The notes: generated by a model not told the origin, from the sequence alone. Shown: positions 1 to 9,868, counted from the first letter of the stretch. The stretch: DNA of 64,000 nucleotides from Candidatus Tisiphia endosymbiont of Dascillus cervinus (GCF_964026405.1 NZ_OZ032146.1:682001-746000); one strand, 5' to 3'. Numbers and translations: made by a program.

Positions 1-481
1 TAAAATACAGGTAGAAGGTCAAGAAATTAAGAGTTTTGCAGAGAATATAGATTTATAGCATGGGAGAATAGAAAGAAGAAAAATTAAGATAATTGATATG
101 CCATTTGAATATTTAAATGGGTTTCGTCATATCAAGCAAATATGCAAAATTACCCGAAAAAGAGAAAAGAAGAACAAGGCTAATAGCTGTGAAACAGAGA
201 ATGTATTAATGATTACTAGCTTAGAGAAAAAGTTTAGTCCAGAAGAATTGTTAAAATTTAACAGAAGTCATTGGTCATGCGAAAATAATTTACACTGGAT
301 AAAAGATAAGGTTTTTGAAGAAGATAAGTCAACTATTAGTACTGGAGAAGCTCCGTTAATAATGTCATTATTGAGGTCAATAACTCTTGCTATAATAGCT
401 ATATTTTCAAACAAAATTACTGAAATTAGAGAAAATTTAAACTATTCTCAACTTAAAGTTAGGTTTTTTAAACTGCCCTGA
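1..481 (+). pseudogene. ISAs1-family transposase, C-terminal remnant
   Basis: One frame runs from the window edge to the stop at 479-481 and is broken by TAG at 56-58, just before an HGRIERRK motif. That motif plus the later W-ENNLHWIKDKVF-EDKS block is typical of the C-terminal DDE region of ISAs1 (H-repeat) transposases. The longest uninterrupted part starts at 98, but this Met is internal to the family alignment. The 5' part lies outside the window. No terminal inverted repeat was recognised after the stop. The premature stop suggests an inactive copy. Confidence 0.75.
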
Positions 482-509
482 ACCTAGAACAGCCTAATTA
501 AAATATTAT

Positions 510-1109
510 TTAGCCAAACCAATTTATTAAAGTAAAAGTGATAGCATAATGCATGACTGAAGCAAAGATTGCTGCTGCAATGTCATCTACCATAATACCA
601 ACACCCCCTTTGATATTAGCATCGAGCCAATTTATTGACCATGGTTTTATTATATCAAAAAATCTAAATAACATTAAGGGCAAAGCAAATAAAAAGATAA
701 AATTTATTAGTTGTAAACTTAAATATTTTGTAAGTCCTGAGTAGTTTACGAAAACCACAGAAAAACAACTTAGTATTATTGTTAGCATTTGACCAACTAC
801 CTCATCAATCACCACTTCTTTTGGATCGTCCTGTGTATCATACTGTATGTATATTGAAGAGAAGTACGTGCCTAATATAAATAACAATAGGCAAATCAAA
901 AGAGTAATAATAAAGAGAGTAATAAGTTGTGCTTGTAAAGTTGTGAAATTAGTAAATGAAAAAATTAGTTGATTAGTTATAGAAAGATATAAGATCAAGT
1001 AGCACAAAGGGAAAGCAGCTAAAGACCCAAATGTACCAGGACAATATTTTATTCTACCTATATAGAAAAAAGTTACAAAAAGTTCTACAAATTTTTTTCT
1101 TTTAGACAT
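510..1109 (-). CDS. pgpA: Phosphatidylglycerophosphatase A
   Basis: Inner-membrane phosphatase that dephosphorylates phosphatidylglycerophosphate to phosphatidylglycerol. The 199-residue protein has the PgpA pattern: an N-terminal YCPGTFGSLAAFP block (about residues 22-34), several hydrophobic segments, the acidic PKEVVIDEVVGQM motif (about 97-109) and RFFDIIKPW-N near residue 150, followed by GGVGIMVDDIAAAI, which holds the conserved metal-binding Asp residues. It starts 8 bases after the lysC stop on the same strand, so the two are probably co-transcribed. Confidence 0.92.
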   Translation of the reverse strand: MSKRKKFVELFVTFFYIGRIKYCPGTFGSLAAFPLCYLILYLSITNQLIFSFTNFTTLQAQLITLFIITLLICLLLFILGTYFSSIYIQYDTQDDPKEVVIDEVVGQMLTIILSCFSVVFVNYSGLTKYLSLQLINFIFLFALPLMLFRFFDIIKPWSINWLDANIKGGVGIMVDDIAAAIFASVMHYAITFTLINWFG

Positions 1110-1117
1110 AATTCTGC

Positions 1118-2338
1118 TTAATTTTCTGATAATTCAAATAATTGATGCAAACAACGTATTGTTTTCTCGGTATCTAGGTCTTTTATTAGGATAGAAATTT
1201 TAATTTCTGAGATTTGTATCTTTTTCACTGATATATTTTCTTTTTCTAGTTCATTTAATACCATACCAAGTAGGGTCTGATCATTTTTAATACCATAACC
1301 AATAATTGATACTATAGAAATTTGACTGTCAATGATAAAATTATTTATTTGATTAGTATTTTTTAGATCATCTAGTAAATGTTGTAATTTATTTTTATCG
1401 GATAGTTGGATAATGAAACTATATTGTATATTTGTCTTAATATTTTCCATTAATTCTAGGTGAATATTATGGTCAGCGATGAGTTTGTATATCTTAGAAA
1501 AACTCAATTGGGAGAATACCACTAATTGTAATAAATTTTTGTTGGAAGTAATACCTGTAATTTGCCTATTTTCCATAATTTTATCTCTAGATGTTATTAG
1601 TGTACCATTTTTTTCGTGGTATAATGGGAATAAAAACGACGATAAAACGCGTATGGGTACATTATATCTAATAGCAACCTCTAAGGAACGTGGATGCAGC
1701 ACTTTAGCTCCACAAGATGTAAATTCTAGCATTTCTTCAAAACTAATCTGTGATAATTTTGTTGCGCCCGGGACAATGCGAGGATCGGCAGTAAACACTC
1801 CTTCCACATCAGTGTATATATCACATCTATCAGCTTTCATAGCAGCTGCAATTAAAGAGGCGGTAGTATCTGATCCTCCTCGACCAAGCGTTGTCAACCT
1901 ATTATTATTGGTAACACCTTGGAATCCAGCAACTATTGGAATGATGTTTTGCTTAATACATTCTATTAACAAACTAGTAGAGAGTTGTTCAACCAAAGCT
2001 TTGCTATAATTATCATTGGTTAAAATCGGTAATTGCCATGCCAGCACAGATCTTGCACTCATGCCTTGTTCTTGTAGTTTAAGGGCTAGTAAAGATGCTG
2101 TTACCATCTCCCCGCTACAAAGAGCGGCATCATATTCTGCTAGTTCTGAATTGGTCTTAAGACTAGAGACTTCATTACATAGAGTAACTATTTGGTTGGT
2201 AACCCCGGTCATAGCTGAAACGACAATTATTACTTGATTGCCTTGCTGCTTTTCAAGCTTAATTATTGGAATAATTTCTTTTATTCTTGCAATGTTAGCA
2301 ACGGAAGTTCCACCAAATTTTTGAACTATTATTGACAT
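1118..2338 (-). CDS. lysC: Aspartate kinase
   Basis: Phosphorylates aspartate, the first step toward diaminopimelate and lysine; in rickettsiae this mainly feeds peptidoglycan synthesis. The reading frame is open to 2404, but the start at 2338 is preferred because [13 protein letters not shown] is the canonical N-terminus; the 22 upstream codons look non-native. The 406-residue protein has the KFGGTSVA substrate/ATP motif, the [10 protein letters not shown] loop (near residue 150) and two C-terminal ACT-like regions typical of a lysine/threonine-inhibited enzyme. It lies upstream of pgpA. Confidence 0.93.
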   Translation of the reverse strand: MSIIVQKFGGTSVANIARIKEIIPIIKLEKQQGNQVIIVVSAMTGVTNQIVTLCNEVSSLKTNSELAEYDAALCSGEMVTASLLALKLQEQGMSARSVLAWQLPILTNDNYSKALVEQLSTSLLIECIKQNIIPIVAGFQGVTNNNRLTTLGRGGSDTTASLIAAAMKADRCDIYTDVEGVFTADPRIVPGATKLSQISFEEMLEFTSCGAKVLHPRSLEVAIRYNVPIRVLSSFLFPLYHEKNGTLITSRDKIMENRQITGITSNKNLLQLVVFSQLSFSKIYKLIADHNIHLELMENIKTNIQYSFIIQLSDKNKLQHLLDDLKNTNQINNFIIDSQISIVSIIGYGIKNDQTLLGMVLNELEKENISVKKIQISEIKISILIKDLDTEKTIRCLHQLFELSEN

Positions 2339-2496
2339 AAATCTGCAAGCGTAATTTTCGATATCATTCCTACGTAGGTAGCAGAACCTAAAAAAATAGA
2401 CCAAGAGGGTTTGTTAGACTTTTTTAGACCCCTGTCTACGCAGGGGTAACATTGTGTGGTGAATAGGGATGACATCTGCAGGCAGAAATAGCATCA

Positions 2497-2745
2497 TCAC
2501 TGCACAATATTAACTATTTTATAGTCTCTCTTACTAGAAAATTCTACTTTGCCTGCAATCAATGCAAATAACGTATGATCTCTACCAAGTCCAACATTTT
2601 TACCTGGGTGAAATTTAGTACCGCGTTGTCTAACAATAATGTTACCTGGTATCACATATTGTCCATCATATTTTTTAACACCCAACCTACGACCGATCGA
2701 GTCTCTGCCGTTTCTAGAACTACCACCAGCTTTTTTAGTTGCCAT
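2497..2745 (-). CDS. rpmA: 50S ribosomal protein L27
   Basis: Large-subunit protein at the peptidyl-transferase region. The 82-residue sequence starts [16 protein letters not shown], carries the [15 protein letters not shown] block and ends in the usual short basic/hydrophobic tail. It has no cleavable Firmicutes-type N-terminal extension. It follows rplU by 24 bases on the same strand, the standard L21-L27 operon. Confidence 0.98.
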   Translation of the reverse strand: MATKKAGGSSRNGRDSIGRRLGVKKYDGQYVIPGNIIVRQRGTKFHPGKNVGLGRDHTLFALIAGKVEFSSKRDYKIVNIVQ

Positions 2746-2769
2746 TTATATATCCTTAAATAAATCCTA

Positions 2770-3087
2770 TTATAGTTTAGTAATGTCTAATATTTTCAGT
2801 TCGGTCAATTCCTGCCTATGACCAGTCTTGCGACGATAATTCTGACGACGTTTTTTCTTAAAGACAATAACCTTATTATCTTTAAACTGGTTAGTAATTT
2901 CGGCAGTAACAAGAGCTCCTTTAACCATTGGCGTACCTATAAAAGATGGCTTTGAATCTTCACCAATCATCAATATTTGGTCAAATTGGATTTTTGCACC
3001 TCTTTCACCGTCAATTTTTTCTACTTTGATGACACTGTTTTTGCCGACTTTATACTGTTTCCCGCCTGATTTGACGATTGCGAACAT
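2770..3087 (-). CDS. rplU: 50S ribosomal protein L21
   Basis: A 105-residue 23S rRNA-binding protein. It begins MFAIVKSGGKQYKV and contains the basic block KKKRRQNYRRKTGHRQ (about residues 78-93), both diagnostic of L21. It is the first gene of the rplU-rpmA pair; its promoter should lie in the AT-rich region 3090-3290. Confidence 0.98.
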   Translation of the reverse strand: MFAIVKSGGKQYKVGKNSVIKVEKIDGERGAKIQFDQILMIGEDSKPSFIGTPMVKGALVTAEITNQFKDNKVIVFKKKRRQNYRRKTGHRQELTELKILDITKL

Positions 3088-3296
3088 GAAAAATATCCTA
3101 ACTAAAATTTAAACAAATTAAGTCGGCATTATATTACCAGCAACTATTTTAGTCAATAGCAATTCGTAATTAAATAGATAATGCTATAAATAAAAGATAG
3201 CCCGTATTATTTATAATAATACAGTTTCTAATCATTATTATTGACCTTGTATTGTTGACATGATTAGTATACTCTTCTGCTCCTACGAATTGTTTT

Positions 3297-3372
3297 TTGA
3301 AAATATCATGGATTCGCATGCTCACCATTCATTTTCAAATCCAATTCTTCAAATCATTTGAGTATAACAGCG
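3297..3372. repeat. Dispersed repeat, copy 1 (with copies near 20240-20310 and 59490-59550)
   Basis: The block around gcatgctcaccattcatttt followed by caaatccaattcttcaaatc and atttgagtata recurs at 59490-59550 in the same orientation and at 20240-20310 as reverse complement. It lies in the gap 3088-3415 downstream of the small membrane protein gene. No coding signal is seen in the rest of the gap, which is AT-rich. Confidence 0.7.
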
Positions 3373-3415
3373 ATAGTTGCTTGCCTTATCACAACCACAC
3401 ATTCTGTCTTCTATG

Positions 3416-3763
3416 CTATAATTTTATTTTGGTTTTACTATTACTTATTTTGGATTTATTTGTTGACTCTTCAGTTGTCTTACACTTTTCTTGTTGTTCA
3501 AGTATGCTCAAAATACTTTTGATATACAGTTCGATATCCTCTAAGTGATACACTACGCTTAAAATGTTATCATCTCTTTTACTGGTTACAGCACTTAACT
3601 GTTGTAGTTCTTTAAATAAACGAGATGTATCTGCCTTAGCTTTGCCAAATATATTTGAGAAATCTTTACTAGTTATATTTATCTGATGCAAATATTTCAA
3701 AGATATTAAGATTAATAAACCTTCAATAATAATTAATATTATTGCTAAGTATTGCTGCCACAT
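3416..3763 (-). CDS. Small membrane-anchored coiled-coil protein, unknown function
   Basis: A 115-residue protein not recognised as any named family. One hydrophobic segment (residues 5-25) is followed by a polar stretch with heptad-like Leu/Ile spacing (about 40-95) and a Lys/Ser/Thr-rich tail. This suggests a single-span anchor with a short cytoplasmic or periplasmic coiled coil. It is isolated on the minus strand, with no tight operon partner. It could be a phage or accessory remnant; the frame is intact and there is room for a promoter upstream (3764-4150). Confidence 0.5.
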   Translation of the reverse strand: MWQQYLAIILIIIEGLLILISLKYLHQINITSKDFSNIFGKAKADTSRLFKELQQLSAVTSKRDDNILSVVYHLEDIELYIKSILSILEQQEKCKTTEESTNKSKISNSKTKIKL

Positions 3764-4152
3764 TCTAATTTCTTATTGTTTTGTTATGATATCGCTTCAA
3801 CATGTTTTTTTGTGAACTATCTTGTTCTTTTAATATTGGGATTAAAATATCTTGAGTTGCATCTTGCTGTTCCATACATACTACCCCAATTCGTAATAAG
3901 AATTAGTTAATTCTTATCGCAAATTGGCTTTAATATAAGGAAAAATGCATTCTTAAATCCATTTACATGAATATTAATCACTCTTATTTAAATAAATACT
4001 TTGATAAACTACTTTACCTTGTACAAACTTTAGTATATCAATACAGTTAATACTTATAATATTATGCATAATAATATACATTTATTTTTAGTGTATATAA
4101 ATACATAATATTGTCAACTGAAATGTCTAACTAAATTCATTTATTTATAAGA
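3764..4152. other. Intergenic region with truncated hairpin repeat
   Basis: This gap separates two divergent genes. At 3888-3925 there is a hairpin of the form aattcgtaataagaatt/aattcttatcgcaaatt, followed at 3939-3960 by aaggaaaaatgcattctta. Together these match one outer hairpin plus half of hairpin A of the multi-hairpin repeat described at 28412-28660, so this is a truncated copy. The rest, 3960-4150, is very AT-rich and presumably holds the promoter of the XRE-family gene at 4153. Confidence 0.55.
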
Positions 4153-4572
4153 ATGTCACACTTAATTATTAAGAAAAATATTGGAAGGCTATTAAAAGAA
4201 AAAAATTGGCGTGTTGCTGATCTTGAAAATAAGATTGGACAAGGTAGAAGCGTTACAAATATATTCAGGGGTACTTCCAAAAATCCTACTATAGAAGTAT
4301 TGCAATCTATAGCAGGTGCTTTTAATATTGAAATTCAAGAATTATTATTAGATCACGATAACCAAGATTCTATACTTAATATTTCTTTGCTTCGTGATAC
4401 TTGTGATAAAATCATTAATGAACTTGAGCTAATTCACTATCCTATTGCTGTAAGGTATAGTAACGTATTTGCTCTTATTAAAGAAGTATACGAATACTCT
4501 TCACAGTTGAGTTTAGATAAAGCTGATGAAAATTTTACTAAATGGCTTATTCAAAAACATTATAAAAAATAA
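4153..4572 (+). CDS. XRE-family helix-turn-helix regulator
   Basis: A 139-residue DNA-binding protein. Residues 1-65 form a Cro/C1-type HTH: NIGRLLKEKNWRVADLENKIG, then a recognition-helix region around GRSVTNIFRG, then TIEVLQSIAGAFNIEIQELL. The C-terminal 70 residues are helical and unassigned. It is convergent with the NB-ARC/TPR gene, whose stop is 60 bases away. Similar small XRE proteins accompany accessory modules in rickettsiae. That it controls the neighbouring pair is inference. Confidence 0.8.
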   Translation: MSHLIIKKNIGRLLKEKNWRVADLENKIGQGRSVTNIFRGTSKNPTIEVLQSIAGAFNIEIQELLLDHDNQDSILNISLLRDTCDKIINELELIHYPIAVRYSNVFALIKEVYEYSSQLSLDKADENFTKWLIQKHYKK

Positions 4573-4631
4573 CTCTAATATTTAGATTAACACTGGGTTC
4601 TAGAGCATTATTCACTTCAGACAATATGCTT

Positions 4632-6941
4632 TTATGGGCATACTCCATATAATTTTTTACTCCTAGGGTGATCAGAACCAAAATATGTCAAAAGAAGTGA
4701 GTAAAAATAAGTGCATTGTATATGTCTGTCACTTTTATTGGTTAATTTCGTAGCAGTTTTTGCTGCCTGAGAGAAGGCATAACTTACATTATCCATATTG
4801 CCGATGTTTTTGATATTAAATATGTTCCAATAAATATTTTTAGCTAATCTATAATTAATCATAGCCTCTTCTGCTTTCCCTAAAGTACTTAATATATTTG
4901 CTTTTACTACTAAAGCATTAGCTAAAAATATATCTATGGAATTCTCTAACTCATTTTCCCTATTGTTTCTATCTTGGTCTTGTATCAGTATATCAACTGC
5001 TTTTACTATATGTTTCCAAGCATCATTCTGCCTCTTTAGTCCTAATTCAGATTTTGACAACTCTGTTAAACAATATGCTATTGTTGTAGATGTGATATCT
5101 TTAATTTCATTTAGATCACTACTCATTATCTTAGTATATACATCGTTAGTTATAGCGTAAGCCTCTTCAAATTTTTGCATATTATTTAGTATTTCTGCTT
5201 GCAAAGTATAAATGGGTGCAAGCCATGCATTTTCTTGTCTTAATTCTACATCACTTATTTGTGCCAATATCCTAGATTTATTTAGCTGAGCTTTTTCTTT
5301 ACTTATCGTATCTATAATTGCTAATAAAGCCTGCTGATACTTTCCTTGAGTTAATAATATTCTAGCCATACCATAATCTATCATGCTTGCTTTATGTATA
5401 AAGTTTTTATTATTAAGCATTATACTTTGTATAATATGTAAGTTATCTTCTGCCTCCTTTATTTGCCCTGTGAATACCTGAACTTGAAACATTTCATAAT
5501 AAATTGATGATTTTGCTACCTCATTGTTTGGTAAACTATTTATGGCGTTTTTAGCCTTCACTAAATATTGCATGACTATATCTAAATGGTGATTAACAAC
5601 AAAGTATTCATATCGTCCTATACGTCCTAAATACCTACTATACGCTACTTGCTCTAATTCTGTCATATTTTGCCAAATCAACTTATGTTCGTGTTCTTTA
5701 AACCAACTTACCATTTTTTTGGCATTATATGGTTCTCTAGAACGTAAGTAGTAGCCAAGTAGGCTATTATGCAAGACCATGCTTGTATAAATATTACTAT
5801 TATACTTATCCGCATTAGCTATCAGTACTTCTACATTACTTTCAAAGGTATTATCCTGCATAATTAAATAAAATTGATTTACCATCTCCCCTGACATTAA
5901 ATGTTGTATTTTAATAAGTAGTTTATCAATAGTTTTCTTATTAGTAGCTAAATCGTATATATTTAATATCTCATATTTTACTGCATCATGCATTCGAAAT
6001 ACTTTTTTATTTCTATTGTTACTAATTTGTTCAATTAAACCAAATCTTACTATCTCATCAATTAAATCGGATAATTTCTCCTTATCATCTACTAGATGTT
6101 CTAGTAAATTATTACCTATTTTTTGATTATTTAATAACGCCATATAGTATAATAGTGTTTTGGCTTCTGATGTAATTTCATTTAATACTATTGATAAATG
6201 TGCATTTAATTTGTTATCATGTTTTCGTATATAATTTATATACTCTTTGATTGTCATGTGGTTATTGCTTTGTAAAAAAATAGCACTATGTCCAATTATA
6301 TTAGTTGGATAACCTTTTAAATTACATGCCAAATCTTTTTTAAATTCCTCTGATCGCTCGTCTATAAGCTTATTAATTGCCATAAAAATGTCTTTTTCTT
6401 GTAAATAAGGAACTGAGATTCTTGGTAGCAAATATTGACTATCTTGTGAACAAATTATAATATGTCCATTATGATGCCAATCAATAATATCCTTAATTTT
6501 GTTATTTTCATTAATATGTAAATTATCGAATATTAATAACCACCTCCCCTGAGGTTTAAGATATGTCATAAGGTTTTGTTTAACGCTTCCGGTACTTTCT
6601 GAAATGAAACACCCCATTTCTGAACATATTTTTTGATTTATTTCTTTGACCAACAAAACAAATTGTGGGATTAAATCTATACTTGCATCTAAAAACGCAA
6701 TAATATCGTAATCTTGTTGATATTTTTGTGCATATTTTCTAGCTATTTCACTTTTTCCTATACCACTGATACCTGTAATACCTACTATTTTGTCTCTTAT
6801 TAATAACTTTCTTATGTTGTTAATTTGTTCCTCATGATTAACGAAATAGTATACTGGCTCTTCTTTATTAAAAAGAAGTACTGCATATGCTTCACAAGTA
6901 GAAATTACTACTATAAATAGTAATAGTATAAAGTTTCTCAT
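4632..6941 (-). CDS. NB-ARC/TPR STAND NTPase (NLR-like) with N-terminal export signal
   Basis: A 769-residue signalling ATPase. Residues 4-24 are a hydrophobic signal or anchor. Residues 35-330 form an NB-ARC module: Walker A GISGIGKS (57-64), Walker B LLIFDN (135-140), a sensor-like IIICSQDS strand (161-168), a GLPL-like KGYPTNI (209-215) and a canonical RMHD motif (316-319). The remainder is helical with TPR-like pairs, ending in a region resembling TPRs that follow NB-ARC. STAND proteins act as switches that oligomerise after ligand binding. The start codon overlaps the stop of the upstream membrane protein gene (ATGA, 6938-6941), so the two are translationally coupled. An ATPase behind an export-type signal is odd: it may be an inner-membrane anchor. 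Target and ligand are unknown. Confidence 0.75.
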   Translation of the reverse strand: MRNFILLLFIVVISTCEAYAVLLFNKEEPVYYFVNHEEQINNIRKLLIRDKIVGITGISGIGKSEIARKYAQKYQQDYDIIAFLDASIDLIPQFVLLVKEINQKICSEMGCFISESTGSVKQNLMTYLKPQGRWLLIFDNLHINENNKIKDIIDWHHNGHIIICSQDSQYLLPRISVPYLQEKDIFMAINKLIDERSEEFKKDLACNLKGYPTNIIGHSAIFLQSNNHMTIKEYINYIRKHDNKLNAHLSIVLNEITSEAKTLLYYMALLNNQKIGNNLLEHLVDDKEKLSDLIDEIVRFGLIEQISNNRNKKVFRMHDAVKYEILNIYDLATNKKTIDKLLIKIQHLMSGEMVNQFYLIMQDNTFESNVEVLIANADKYNSNIYTSMVLHNSLLGYYLRSREPYNAKKMVSWFKEHEHKLIWQNMTELEQVAYSRYLGRIGRYEYFVVNHHLDIVMQYLVKAKNAINSLPNNEVAKSSIYYEMFQVQVFTGQIKEAEDNLHIIQSIMLNNKNFIHKASMIDYGMARILLTQGKYQQALLAIIDTISKEKAQLNKSRILAQISDVELRQENAWLAPIYTLQAEILNNMQKFEEAYAITNDVYTKIMSSDLNEIKDITSTTIAYCLTELSKSELGLKRQNDAWKHIVKAVDILIQDQDRNNRENELENSIDIFLANALVVKANILSTLGKAEEAMINYRLAKNIYWNIFNIKNIGNMDNVSYAFSQAAKTATKLTNKSDRHIQCTYFYSLLLTYFGSDHPRSKKLYGVCP

Positions 6942-8320
6942 TTTAAATCGTTAAGTTTTCTATACTTATTCATTTTAATTATCTGTGCCTTTTGGGTAGT
7001 GTCGGTATTTAACTCTGTTGGTACATTATCTAATTTTATTTCTATTGTTGTAGAGTACTTATTTTTAGTTACTTGATAATTTATTTTAAAACTTTTTAAC
7101 AAAATAAATATTTGTCCCAAATTTAATATGTATAAATTAGCTGTATCATTAAATATTTTTTTAGAATATCTTACTGCTAAATTTTGGTCTAAACTAAACC
7201 CTTCACCGATAAAGGTAATCAAGTTGTTTTGAAATATTAACTTTACACATCTCGATCTTTCTGTATTTTTATTAAAGTACAAGATATTAGATAATACACT
7301 AACCATAATTTGGTTAAATATTTCCGATTCAAAAGGCACTTCAAGTGTCTCTATATTACTGACTATATCTAATTTAATATTAGAATTATAGCAAGCTGTG
7401 TATCCTGTATAATAACTTTGTAGATATAAAATTATCGGAGTTAGTTTTATTGTATGGTAGTTAATTTCATTGTGGGACTCTAATGTTGTTATTGGTAATG
7501 GAAAATATTCACTATTATATCCTAGTTCTTCTTCTACATTAACAGTATTAGAGATATTAAATGATTTATTACTACTTTTAGAATAGTGATAACATTTTAG
7601 AGTAAACTCTTCGTTTATTTTGTGAAATAATAGAATATTTTTACTATGCTCCATACTGTTAGTTAAATCTGTCTCTAACTTGTTAAGTTTAAGTTTAATT
7701 TTTTTATCTCTATAAGATAGATACAATACTATTATACATAGTACTAAAATTGTAAATACAGAACCTATATTTAATAATAAAATTTGCTGCTTAACCCTAG
7801 AGATAGCTTGTTGTGTATAATAAGAATTAGGAGAAATTTGTATTGAGATATTATAAGTGAGGTCTTTATTAATGTAATACTGCTTGTTCACACTCTCCTG
7901 AAATTCTACCACACCATTAGATATAATTGAATGATTATTAATAGTAATATTGTATTTAAATGCTTGGTTTGATACTATATCTAGTAGTTCTTGTAGAGTG
8001 GTATAAGGTAGATCATTCTTGCCATACACGCTATTTGGTATATGATACTTCGAAATGAAAACATGATTCCTAATATGTTCTTTTAAAATAGAGATTTGAT
8101 CAGGTATATCATTACTACTTAATATATAATTAATATTAAATTTATCAACTAAAAGCGATCTAATTATATTATGATATTCTTCTAATTTTATTAGGTTTTG
8201 CTGATGATATTCATGATTGATACAACGACGTACCAATATATTTGTTAATATAACAAAGCTAATCACAAATATCATAGATATTGCACTTGCTTTTAAAATG
8301 TTCTTCCTTTTAATAAACAT
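6938..8320 (-). CDS. Two-TM membrane sensor, degenerate histidine-kinase-like protein
   Basis: A 460-residue protein with TM1 at about 13-31, a periplasmic domain of about 145 residues, TM2 at about 180-203, and a 255-residue cytoplasmic part. The layout is that of a sensor kinase. Residues 338-356 (FNQIMVSVLSNILYF) resemble an N-box in form (I-Q-LSN), but the catalytic Asn/Asp pattern and a clear phospho-His helix are not recognisable, so kinase activity is doubtful. It is the first gene of a two-gene unit, and its last 4 bases overlap the start of the NB-ARC gene. The likely role is sensing at the membrane and signalling to the NB-ARC partner (inference). Confidence 0.55.
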   Translation of the reverse strand: MFIKRKNILKASAISMIFVISFVILTNILVRRCINHEYHQQNLIKLEEYHNIIRSLLVDKFNINYILSSNDIPDQISILKEHIRNHVFISKYHIPNSVYGKNDLPYTTLQELLDIVSNQAFKYNITINNHSIISNGVVEFQESVNKQYYINKDLTYNISIQISPNSYYTQQAISRVKQQILLLNIGSVFTILVLCIIVLYLSYRDKKIKLKLNKLETDLTNSMEHSKNILLFHKINEEFTLKCYHYSKSSNKSFNISNTVNVEEELGYNSEYFPLPITTLESHNEINYHTIKLTPIILYLQSYYTGYTACYNSNIKLDIVSNIETLEVPFESEIFNQIMVSVLSNILYFNKNTERSRCVKLIFQNNLITFIGEGFSLDQNLAVRYSKKIFNDTANLYILNLGQIFILLKSFKINYQVTKNKYSTTIEIKLDNVPTELNTDTTQKAQIIKMNKYRKLNDLK

Positions 8321-8462
8321 TTTTGTTTTTTTCGTTCATGATTTAATAACATTTTGTTAAGTATTATGGAAAGCAATTTAAGCTCAATAGTATGTAATAC
8401 CAATCCTCGAATTTAATTTAGCAAATAATTCATACAACAAATCGATTTAATTAGTGAAGCAT

Positions 8463-9405
8463 TTAAATATCTCCCATGCAGCTCACTTCCTCATACATGG
8501 AATAATCTTTCGGAAAAACATCACACTTTAAAGGATAATCTTCTATCTGTGTACTATGATCTACACCCCCAAAAACTTTTATACACTCAATATTCTCAGC
8601 ACGCAATGCCCTTTTTATGCCATCATGATCAGTTTTTTTATCAAAAACACTAAAACAGCCCCATTATCATTTTCATAAATTTTGCTTGCGTATAACCGAG
8701 CATCTGCATTTATTTTAAGTTCTAGAAAACATGAGCCTAATCATTTTAACCCCATTAAGGTTAGGATTTTTTACTATACCTTTCTTAAAGCAGTGGTAAA
8801 TTGTTGCTGCTCGGATATCTCTAATGATCCTAACAGTTCAGGGTCAAATGCTAGCATAATTATTATGTTTCTTACTAAGACGTACTACAACATCTTTATT
8901 CTTTGTTGTATATGATACTTCGTCAGAAATGTTCCAACTTTGATAAGTTTCTTGGTGATTATCAGACTTTTTATCATGAAAAAAGCGAGCATTTTTTTAA
9001 TATTTTGATAACATTTTCCTCACCTTTCTTTAAATGCTCACGAATTAATACAAGATTATATAATTGTCTCCAAAATTTTAATTTTTCTATTGCATCCTTA
9101 TCCATTTCTTGAACAAACTTTGACAAAAATCGCTCTATAATCTTTATATATTTTATTTTTTCTTCATTAGTTATATTAGTTGCATCAAGGGAACATAAAA
9201 TACGATTGACTATAAAATTTCCTATTTTACTATCACCTAAAGGGCTATTTAAAATTGTTTGCAATTTATCATCAAATTGTTGTTGTTTAATACTAGAGTC
9301 ATGTACTGAACTACTAGCTAATAAGCTAACACTTGTAGACGCTTTTGTAGAGTGTTTATGTTTCATATAAGAACCAGTGTTAAGAATGAGCCGTTTTGCT
9401 GCCAC
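8463..9405 (-). pseudogene. Decayed gene of unknown function downstream of iscA
   Basis: An open first part starts at 9405 (MAAKRLILNTGSYMKHKH..., 143 codons) and stops at 8974 just after a run of Ts. In the next frame the protein-like sequence resumes (HDKKSDNHQETYQSWNISDE) and then passes through at least three more frame changes (e.g. LAFDPELLGSLEISEQQQ, later FDKKTDHDGIKRALRAENIE) to a stop at 8463. Together these would encode about 310 residues. The N-terminal part is helical and Ser/Lys-rich; no family is recognised. It occupies the place where hscB-hscA-fdx follow iscA in other rickettsiae. Confidence 0.6.
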
Positions 9406-9526
9406 TTAGAATTAAATTACGCAAATTCGGGATATATTGAAACTCAAGGTGAGTAACGTCTTACATTCTACACGCTAAAGACATATGGGGTTTTACGGCA
9501 TCTTTTATAAAAACAGAAATATTTTC

Positions 9527-9859
9527 TTATATATTAAACGACTTCCCACACCCACAACTACCTTTTTCGTTTGGGTTATTAAAAGTAAACCCGGATTTAA
9601 ACTTGTCTTCTACATAATCCATTTCACTTGCTAGGATATACATCAGAGCTTTTGGGTCGATTAATATTCGTACACCTTTATCTTCTATCACCTCATCAAA
9701 CTTATTCTTGTTATCCGCATATTCTACGTAATAAGATAGACCAGAACAACCACCAGATTTTACCCCAACCCTAATACCAAAAGATGGTTTATTACGTTTG
9801 TCTATCAATAGCTTTATTTGCCTAGCTGCTGCATCAGTCAATGACATAATATTTTTCAT
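9527..9859 (-). CDS. iscA: Iron-sulfur cluster assembly protein IscA
   Basis: A-type carrier that passes Fe-S clusters to target proteins. The 110-residue sequence has the three conserved cysteines as SGGCSG (about residue 38) and CGCG (about 102-105), in the family layout IRVGVKSGGCSGL...GSCGCGKSF. It follows iscU by 9 bases and is the last intact gene of the isc operon here. Confidence 0.95.
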   Translation of the reverse strand: MKNIMSLTDAAARQIKLLIDKRNKPSFGIRVGVKSGGCSGLSYYVEYADNKNKFDEVIEDKGVRILIDPKALMYILASEMDYVEDKFKSGFTFNNPNEKGSCGCGKSFNI

Positions 9860-9868
9860 AATAGCTAC

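Noticed and set aside
3297-3548. 83-codon plus-strand frame opposite the small membrane protein
   Set aside because: It begins in a dispersed repeat and ends antisense to the 3416-3763 gene.
8682-9112. Plus-strand frames in the iscA-downstream region
   Set aside because: They are antisense to the multi-frameshift pseudogene and have no protein-like features.
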